Part shown: one piece after another, positions 57,288-64,000 of the stretch | Layout of the letters: every line of letters starts with the position of its first letter | Position numbering within the stretch: the stretch's first letter is position 1 | Assembly (NCBI GenBank): GCA_037893245.1 | Contig: JBAIAA010000510.1 | Span: forward strand, 62,001 to 126,000 | Length of the DNA: 64,000 nucleotides | Reading direction: 5' to 3' | Source of the DNA: Crossaster papposus | Taxonomy: Eukaryota > Echinodermata > Asteroidea > Velatida > Solasteridae | Position numbers and translations under genes: made by a program | Notes under the pieces: generated by a model | The model's input: the letters and a program-made list of their open reading frames with translations, nothing else | The model's database searches: none | What the model was told of the DNA's origin: nothing

Positions 57288-58487
57288 TATGGTGGCCCTG
57301 AAGGGACTACGCAAATCGTGAATATTGACGTCAATATTGACGTCAATATTCACGACTCTCCCCAAAAGTCGCAAATATTGACGTCAAATTTGACGTCAAA
57401 TTTCACGACCAGACATAAATTTTGACGCGATTTTTGTTCTAGCAAGCTAGGTTGTCTTCTTATTCATCCATGGTTTTGGCTAGTCTTGCTCCAAGACTGA
57501 TTTGTTTTATTTGTTCCGGGGAGCGCCGTCCGTCTATGCAGTTTATCAATCATCAATACTCCGAAAACGGGCTTATTGAGGGCGCCCTCGATTGTCACTA
57601 GAGATCAGTGGATTTGTTTTAAAGGTATAGGTAGGATACGGTAGGATACACCATTGGTAATTGCTTGAATTATCATGAATGGGTGGATTTTGGAGGGTTG
57701 TATTTTATAGTAAATCTCGTTTAACTGACCTTTACAATAATTTATTGATGGCGAAAAATTCACGAAAAACTGCGTTTGTTTTCAACCGCCGTCGGGCAGA
57801 TGAATATTCTTGTTATTACATGTATTCGGTTTTTTTGCGATCGCCGTCCGGTGATCGCGAATCTAGTTTTATAAAGAAAAAAATTCGGAATAATTACAGG
57901 ATATCTTGCGCGATCATTTTGCTGGATGCCTAAAATCATAATTTAGATATTTCTTAATAATTCGGTAGTCAACAAATCCACTTGATCTCTCGTGACAATC
58001 GAGGGCGCCCTTAATAAGTCGGTTTTCGGAGTATGGAGGATTAATGAACTGCATAGACAGACGGACGCCCCGGGCAAATGAACAACTCAGTCTTGGAGCA
58101 AGACTAGCCAAAACCTAGCTTGCTGGGAAAAAATTCGCGTCAAAATATTCGCGACTTTGGGACAAGTCGCGAAATTTGACGTCAAATTTGACGTCAATAT
58201 TCGCGACTTTGGAAAAAGTCGCGAATATTGACGTCAATATTGACGTCAATATTCACGACTTTGAGGAAAGTCGTGAATTTTGTCGCGAATATTGACGGGA
58301 AAGTCGTGAAATTTGACGCGAATATCGACGTCAAATTTGACGTCAATATTCGCGACTTTTGGGGAAAGTCGTGAATATTGACGTCAATATTGACGTCAAT
58401 ATTAGCGACTTTGAGGAAAGTCGTGAAATTTGTCGTGATATTGACGTCAATATTCACGATCTGCGTAGTCCCTTCAGGGCCACCATA
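57288..58487. mobile_element. Large foldback element rich in TGACGTCA palindromes
   Basis: Ends TGGTGGCCCTGAAGGGACT and its reverse complement bound arms of about 330 (left) and 520 (right) bases. The arms contain 'aatattgacgtcaatatt' repeats, with TGACGTCA about a dozen times, and an inner inverted pair ('ctagcaagctagg', 'gagggcgccctcgattgtca'). The centre (57622-57960) is a relative of the TTAA MITE at 7530. No transposase is present. Confidence 0.75.
57622..57960. mobile_element. TTAA-type MITE nested at the foldback centre
   Basis: Begins 'ttttaaaggtataggtagga' with a duplicated terminal word, and follows the 7530 family ('gggtggattttggagggtt', 'ttttcaaccgccgtcgggc'). It ends 'ataattcggtagt', lacking the right terminus. 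Confidence 0.65.
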
Positions 58488-58654
58488 TTTAGGAGCTGAC
58501 CTAGTACGCCGATTAGGGGCATGAAGAGTACATGGGTTGACATCTGTTAGAATGAAGTGATTGTGAATAATACAGGAATAAGCAGTCGTTAACGGTCGTC
58601 CTATAGTGAAGTGTGGGCAAGTTGAAAAGTTCACAGAGCTGAATGTAAGTAGCA

Positions 58655-58900
58655 TTATATCAGGATATTGTACAAGTTGACGATTATTACGAAGGGAACA
58701 TGAAAAACATGATAACGCCCTTGGACTCTCTCCAGTCTGTCCGATTGTGTTTCAGAAAGGGAGTTAAAAACAATAGTACAGTATTCCAAGTTAGGTCTAA
58801 TTAATGTACAATAAATAGTCCGAAAAACCTGTTCATTTGTACACAGACGAAAGTTGCGCCATACCAAGCCAGCCATACGATTACTTTTCTTAACAATTAT
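58655..58900 (-). mobile_element. LINE reverse-transcriptase C-terminal fragment
   Basis: The minus strand reads IIVKKSNRMAGLVWRNF, then TLIRPNLEYCTIVFNSLSE and RLERVQ. This is the region following the reverse transcriptase palm in jockey/RTE-like LINEs. Both ends are truncated. It is a different lineage from the 16229 fragment. Confidence 0.75.
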
Positions 58901-59640
58901 ATTAAAAACATTAATAAATATCCTTTATTTTTGCAGTATTGGGCGTTCCCCAGTTTGCCGACTCGTGGTTGGCCAAACATACCAACCATATAGTATGGTT
59001 TCCAGACCTAAACTTCTGATTATTTCTGATGAATTAAATTATATTAGGTTCAGTCATTGATCTTCATTAAAACTGAAGGAATAGCATTTTTTTTCTTTTC
59101 CAAAATTGGTGTTTGAACAGCCATGTTAATCGCTCTATAACTATGGTGGAAATAATATTGCGATTTGCTTCAAGTTTGTTAAACAAGTTCTCTGAATTAG
59201 AGATATTGTCGTTATAGGGTCATTTGCTTAGGGTCAATTATTGCCGCCCGTGAAGGCCTGTTATTTTATCGTCCCCTTATTATACCTAAAAATTAGCAAA
59301 ATCAATATTGATGTCAAATCATAATATTTAATACACAAATTAAATTAAAAACTAATCAGTGTAATTGTTAACATTGTTCAGGCAACTTGGGTCTGCAAGG
59401 TTCAATTGGTTTTTTTCACAGAAATGGTTGTAAGTTGTACCCCCGTTAAATCGTTATGTAAAACAAACTTTTCCAGATATTATTTATTATTTACAAAATT
59501 AAATCTCGAAAAATACATTAGTTTAACAAGAAGAAGAATACACTAGTAATACAATAAGGCCTTGTAAACTAACATATAAGTACTTGGTACTCGCAATGAC
59601 CATTTTGAACATCAAGACAGTATTAAGCCTCTTATTATGG
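58901..59640. other. AT-rich intergenic
   Basis: No gene is recognised. The sequence lies between the LINE scrap and the DIRS-like element. Confidence 0.4.
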
Positions 59641-62600
59641 TATTCTACCTCACCATTATGACGTCACTCCAGAGACCACGTGAGATAGCGCTTACCAGCC
59701 AGCTACAATCATTGTGCGATCTAGCCAGCCGATGAACGGACGCACCTACTCCGTTCTCTCCAACACAGTGTTATGTGCATAGGCCAGTGCTTATGTATCA
59801 TACTGAAGCACGCGATATTGTTTTTAGCCTTTACATGATAGGCCTATAGTCTTTAGTTATAACAAACCAAGCTATGTATAGTGTTTTGGACATCGGGGAT
59901 TTCTCAGATTTATCTCCGCAAACGACACCTCTAAGACGGGGTTCTGGTTTACCGGTGGAAGATGGCTCAATAGCCAATCTTTCTGAATTTTCCGAAACGG
60001 AAGTTAAACAGAGAACTTTGAAGTGTAAAGGTAAGGCAAAATTGTCAAAAACTCTACATATTATCCCGAATACAGTAAGTACACCATTCCAGGGCGTTGC
60101 CACCACGTCCACGCCCAATGAACCGTGGCAAGGGTTAAACAACACCTTAATGCAAGCAATGAAAGAGGGCTTTGCCCAATTCACAAGTGAATTAATTGAG
60201 GCGACTAATAACAAAGGAAATGAATGCAAGCGTAGCTCCTCGAGCACCAATGTGCCTTGGCAGAAAGCCAAACGGCTGAAATCAGTCGTGGTTGTTCCAA
60301 ACCAAGCAGATTCTGATGACACAGAAGCTGAACTAAGACGCCTGTTCTCCGAGGATGAACAAAATGGCTCGTCAAGTGACGATCTTTTGGACGATGTCCA
60401 ACAGAGTATGAAGCAGATGATAAGATTGGACCCAAAATTAAAGACAAACTTGCTACCCTGACTGGCAAAATCCTCAAGACAAAGTTGTCTGATGATAAAC
60501 TGTCTGAAAAGCAAAAAGCTTACAGCAGACCCCAAAATTGTACCAATCTAATAAAAACGAAAGTGAACCCAGAAATATTGGCGCTACTCAAGCCTAGTAC
60601 TCGGACCCGGGACTTAAAGTTCTTGAGAGTTCAATAATTGCTTGTTTCAGCATTTGTTCATCTACTGCAACTAACAGAGAAGTTGCTAGCAAAGCAAGGT
60701 GTAAAAGAAGAGGTAAAACTAGCTACGGACACTATAACGTTAATGGCCAATGCCAACATTGAGCTAAACTTGAGACGAAGGGAACTAATGCGTCCCGATC
60801 TCAATACACAGTACCAGCGCCTCTGCGCTCCTTCGGTCCCAATTACCAAACTTCTTTTTGGGGACGACTTGACCAAAGCAGTTCACGATATAAAAACAAC
60901 CAACAAAGTTGGAAATAAACTTGGTCACCAGGCTGATGGACGTAATAAAACAGGCCGTTCAATGTCGGCAAAAAGGCAACCAATCATACTCCCATCCCTA
61001 CCAAGGGAATCGACCGGCAAAAAGCAGCCACGGTCGGGACGAGGTTCTTCCAGCATAGCACAGGTTAGCACATTTATTGCTGAAATCAGTGAAGCTAAAG
61101 CAAGCTCATTTATTGCAGGAAGAATACACAATCATTTTTCATTATGGAGTAATATTCCTTCAGACCAATCTGTTTTGAGCATAGTAAAAGGACTCAAAAT
61201 TGAGTTCGAATCCACACCGAGACAAATGTTCACAACAAAGCAATATGCCTTGAATGACTTTGAACAACAAATTGTTTACAAGGAAGTTGATAAGCTCCTT
61301 GCAAAAGGAGTTATTGTGAAAACTTCACATGAACCAAAAGAATTCTTTTCAAATATATTTTTGCGGCCGAAAAAAGACGGTACAACGATATTGAATTTAA
61401 AGTCGTTAAATAAAAATGTGAAATATCATCATTTGAAGATGGAGACTTTACAGTCTGCAACACATTTAATGACAAAAGGTTGTTTCGTGTCATCTATTGA
61501 CCTAAGAGACGCCTATTATTCAGTACCGATTGCAACTAAACATAGGAAATATTTGAAATTCCAGTTTGGTGATACCCTTTATCAGTACACCTGCCTCCCA
61601 AATGGGCTTGCTTCCGCTCCACGTTTATTCACAAAATTAATGAAACCTATATACTCGGTTCTCAGAAGCCAAGGGTTTCAATCAGTTGCATACATTGATG
61701 ATTCCTTATTGTTTGGAAAAACTTACGAGGAATGTTACAATAATACGGTGGCGACAAAACAACTTATGGCCCAAGCAGGCTTCATAATTCACGACACAAG
61801 GTCGGTTTCTATTCCAGTACAGGAAATAACTTTCATTGGTCTTGTGTTTAACTCGAATGATATGTTAATTTCCCCCACATTACAGAAAGCTGAAAAGCTA
61901 AAAGAAAAATGTCCAAACATGTTCATAAAAGAATCTGTGCTAATACGAGAAGTGGCTCAGGTTATTGGCCTACTGGTGTCAAATTTTCCAGGCGTAATGT
62001 TTGGCCAACTGCTTTACCGACAAGTCGAAAGAGACAAAATAAGAGCACTGCAACAAAATGACACAGACTTTGATTCTCAAATGAATTTGTCAGAAGAGGC
62101 GTTAAATGACCGATCAATTGGTGGATTAAAAATATTAAATCCACTGAAGCCACAAGACATTTAAGTATAATACACTCAAAGCCAAGTGTTATTATTACTT
62201 CAGATGCACCCCTTACAGGATGGGGTGCTGTTTGTAATGACAACCGCACAGTCATTGGACACATCAAGAAGCACATGCTCACATAAATATTCTTGAAATT
62301 CTTGCCTCTTTCTTTGCATTGAAGTCCTTTTCGAAGGAATGCATGAACTCACATGTGCGATTGTATATTGATAATACAACAGCGATTGCATACATCAATA
62401 ACATGGGCGGAATACAATCGATAGTGTGTGACAGAGTCATACGCCATGTGTGGCAATGGGCTAAAGCCAACAATATTTGGCTTAGTGCAGCTCACATTCC
62501 AGGCAAACAAAACGTAGTGGCAGACATTGAATCAAGAAGAAAGAATGTCGATGGGGAATGGATGCTTAAGCCACACATTTTTGGCCAAATAAGTGCTAGG

Positions 62601-63540
62601 TTTGTAGAACCGAATATTGATCTATTTGCTTCTAGATCAAGGTCAAACCGTATGTGTCGTGGAAACATGACCCAGAGGCTATTGAGATAGATGCATTCAC
62701 GTTGTCTTGGAACAATAGTTTGTATGCTTTCCCACCTTTTAGCCTTATCAGCAGAGTTCTTCAAAAGATACACAACGACAAGGCAGAGGGACTTCTGGTT
62801 GTTCCAAACTGTCCAACCCAGTTCTGGTATCCGAAATTGATACATATGCTGAAAGCAGAGCCAATACTCATCTCGGCATCTCTGCACCCATTACAGCTAC
62901 CGCAGAATATATCAGCGGTGCACCCACTTCAATCGAAGCTGTCACTACTGGCATGCCATGTATCCGGGAGCGACTTGCAAGAACAGGTATCTCAGTTCGG
63001 ACAACTGAAATAATTGTGGCTTCGTGGAGAAACTCCACACAAAAACAGTATGCTTCGTATATCAGAAGATGGCAATCGTTTTGCTGCAGACACAACACAA
63101 ACCCTATCAAGCCAAATATAGGCATTGCGTTACAACTTTTAACAGAATTATTTAACGAAGGACTCAGTTATAGTTCCATTAACTGTGCCAGGTCGGCAAT
63201 TTTGTCAATTACTTTGCCCATGGATGGTGTTACTTTTGGTAGTCATGTCCTAACCACACAATTTATGAAAGGAGTGTTTAATTCTAGACCATCGTTCCCA
63301 AGATATTATAAAACTATATGGGATGTTGGTATTTTGTTTAATTTCCTGAAGTCGTTAGGTAATACAAATGAACTTTCTTTAAAGGTGCCCAGTAAGAAAG
63401 TAGTTACGTTGTTGGCTCTAGTTACAGCCCAACGAACCCAAACACTGCACCTCATATGCATTGATGAAATATCAATATCTGACACAGAGTGTCGTATTAC
63501 AGCGAGAAATTTATTAAAACAAAGTAGACCACACTGTTAA
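59641..63540 (+). mobile_element. DIRS-like tyrosine-recombinase retrotransposon, broken
   Basis: Parts in order on the plus strand: a gag-like region (about 59.9-60.5 kb), reverse transcriptase (about 61.2-62.0 kb, with IFLRPKKDGT, SIDLRDAYYSVPI and VAYIDDSLL), RNase H (about 62.2-62.6 kb, LYIDNTTAIAYINNMGG and AAHIPGKQN) and a tyrosine recombinase (about 63.0-63.5 kb, NSTQKQYASYIRRW). This order and the lack of a DDE integrase identify DIRS. It has about four breaks and lacks its 3' terminal repeat and the end of the recombinase. The left boundary is uncertain. The amount of decay suggests an old copy. Confidence 0.85.
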
Positions 63541-64000
63541 AAAAAATATCTGTTAATTAACAGTACATTCTATTGTCAATTGGCATTACAGAAGTTACTG
63601 TTTTTTATCAGTACATTCTACTGTTGTTTTATCTCTGTTTATTAACAGAGATTATACTGCATTGGGTACTGTACACCTACAGGTATTCCCCTGTTTTGCA
63701 ACAGTGATTAACCCGTTGTTGTTTTGTTAGTATTATAACAGCAAGTTTTGTCCAAAAACAAACGATCCGGTTGAAGTACAGTTTTCTGTTATGCATATAA
63801 TTGCGGCAATTTACATTGATGAATGAAGTGTAATGGGAACCAGACTTAGTAGGCCTATAGAAGTAACTGGTTATTACACATTACACAATACTATTACCGC
63901 ACGTATACAGATAGATAGTACAAATGCTATACGATAACCTACTAAACACCGTAACCATTGTCGTGAGTTACTTTTATATTCAGCTTTTCCCGCCACGATG
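63541..64000. other. AT-rich sequence at the right edge
   Basis: Begins near 'cactgttaaaaaaaatatct' and holds repeated 'cagtacattct.ctgt' words and 'ctgttaattaacag', suggesting a small inverted-repeat element that cuts into the DIRS copy. No gene is seen. Confidence 0.35.

Noticed and set aside
59831-60535. A 234-residue minus-strand frame
   Set aside because: It lies opposite the gag-like region of the DIRS-like element and looks like a shadow.
63532-63709. A complete MITE bounded by CACTGTT and AACAGTG
   Set aside because: The ends match for only seven bases and no target duplication is visible.

Overview
The window reads as nuclear DNA of a marine invertebrate deuterostome, most likely an echinoderm. 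It is AT-rich, has intron-bearing genes, abundant tRNA-derived SINEs, frequent 'taggcctat' and 'tacatgtaca' words, and BEL/Pao, DIRS-like, piggyBac-like and THAP-bearing elements. The species call is an inference from style and repeat content. I see no bacterial-type operons, CRISPR arrays or intact tRNA/rRNA genes. || The backbone is a segmental duplication. Block D1 (1-9975, possibly running off the left edge) and block D2 (29940-49085) carry the same order: a tRNA-like SINE remnant, promoter-like 150-bp repeats, a secreted collagen-C1q gene on the plus strand, then a sarcosine-oxidase-like FAD oxidoreductase gene of the DAO family on the minus strand, then an LTR remnant. The two C1q genes (3025-3855 and 34755-35585) are intact and about 92% identical in protein. 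Their differences concentrate in two patches of the C1q head, where every substitution I can see changes an amino acid. || The oxidoreductase is broken in both blocks, in complementary ways. D1 keeps exon 1, the next exon and the last two exons but lacks the middle. D2 keeps the middle and the end but has lost exon 1 and nearly all of the next exon. D2 also expanded its middle and 3' exons into tandem arrays: a 2.8-kb unit twice, then a 1.59-kb unit about three and a half times, with an alternating higher-order pattern. || Between the blocks (9976-29939) lie an internally deleted XPG-like/CXC-domain element (minus, 12827-14976), a LINE reverse-transcriptase scrap, a minisatellite split by a SINE, a young BEL/Pao LTR element (19304-27545), and a deleted piggyBac-like element (27735-28490). 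The BEL element has a giant inverted duplication of its gag region and a MITE in its 5' LTR. || To the right of D2 (49086-64000) lie a THAP-domain fragment flanked by inverted minisatellite ends, a Ty3-like gag fossil interrupted by an inverted-repeat element, a foldback element packed with TGACGTCA palindromes, a second LINE scrap, and a DIRS-like tyrosine-recombinase retroelement cut off near the right edge. || In short, the window holds one live-looking gene pair (C1q-like, probably humoral recognition), one decayed metabolic gene in two rearranged copies, and many mobile elements.
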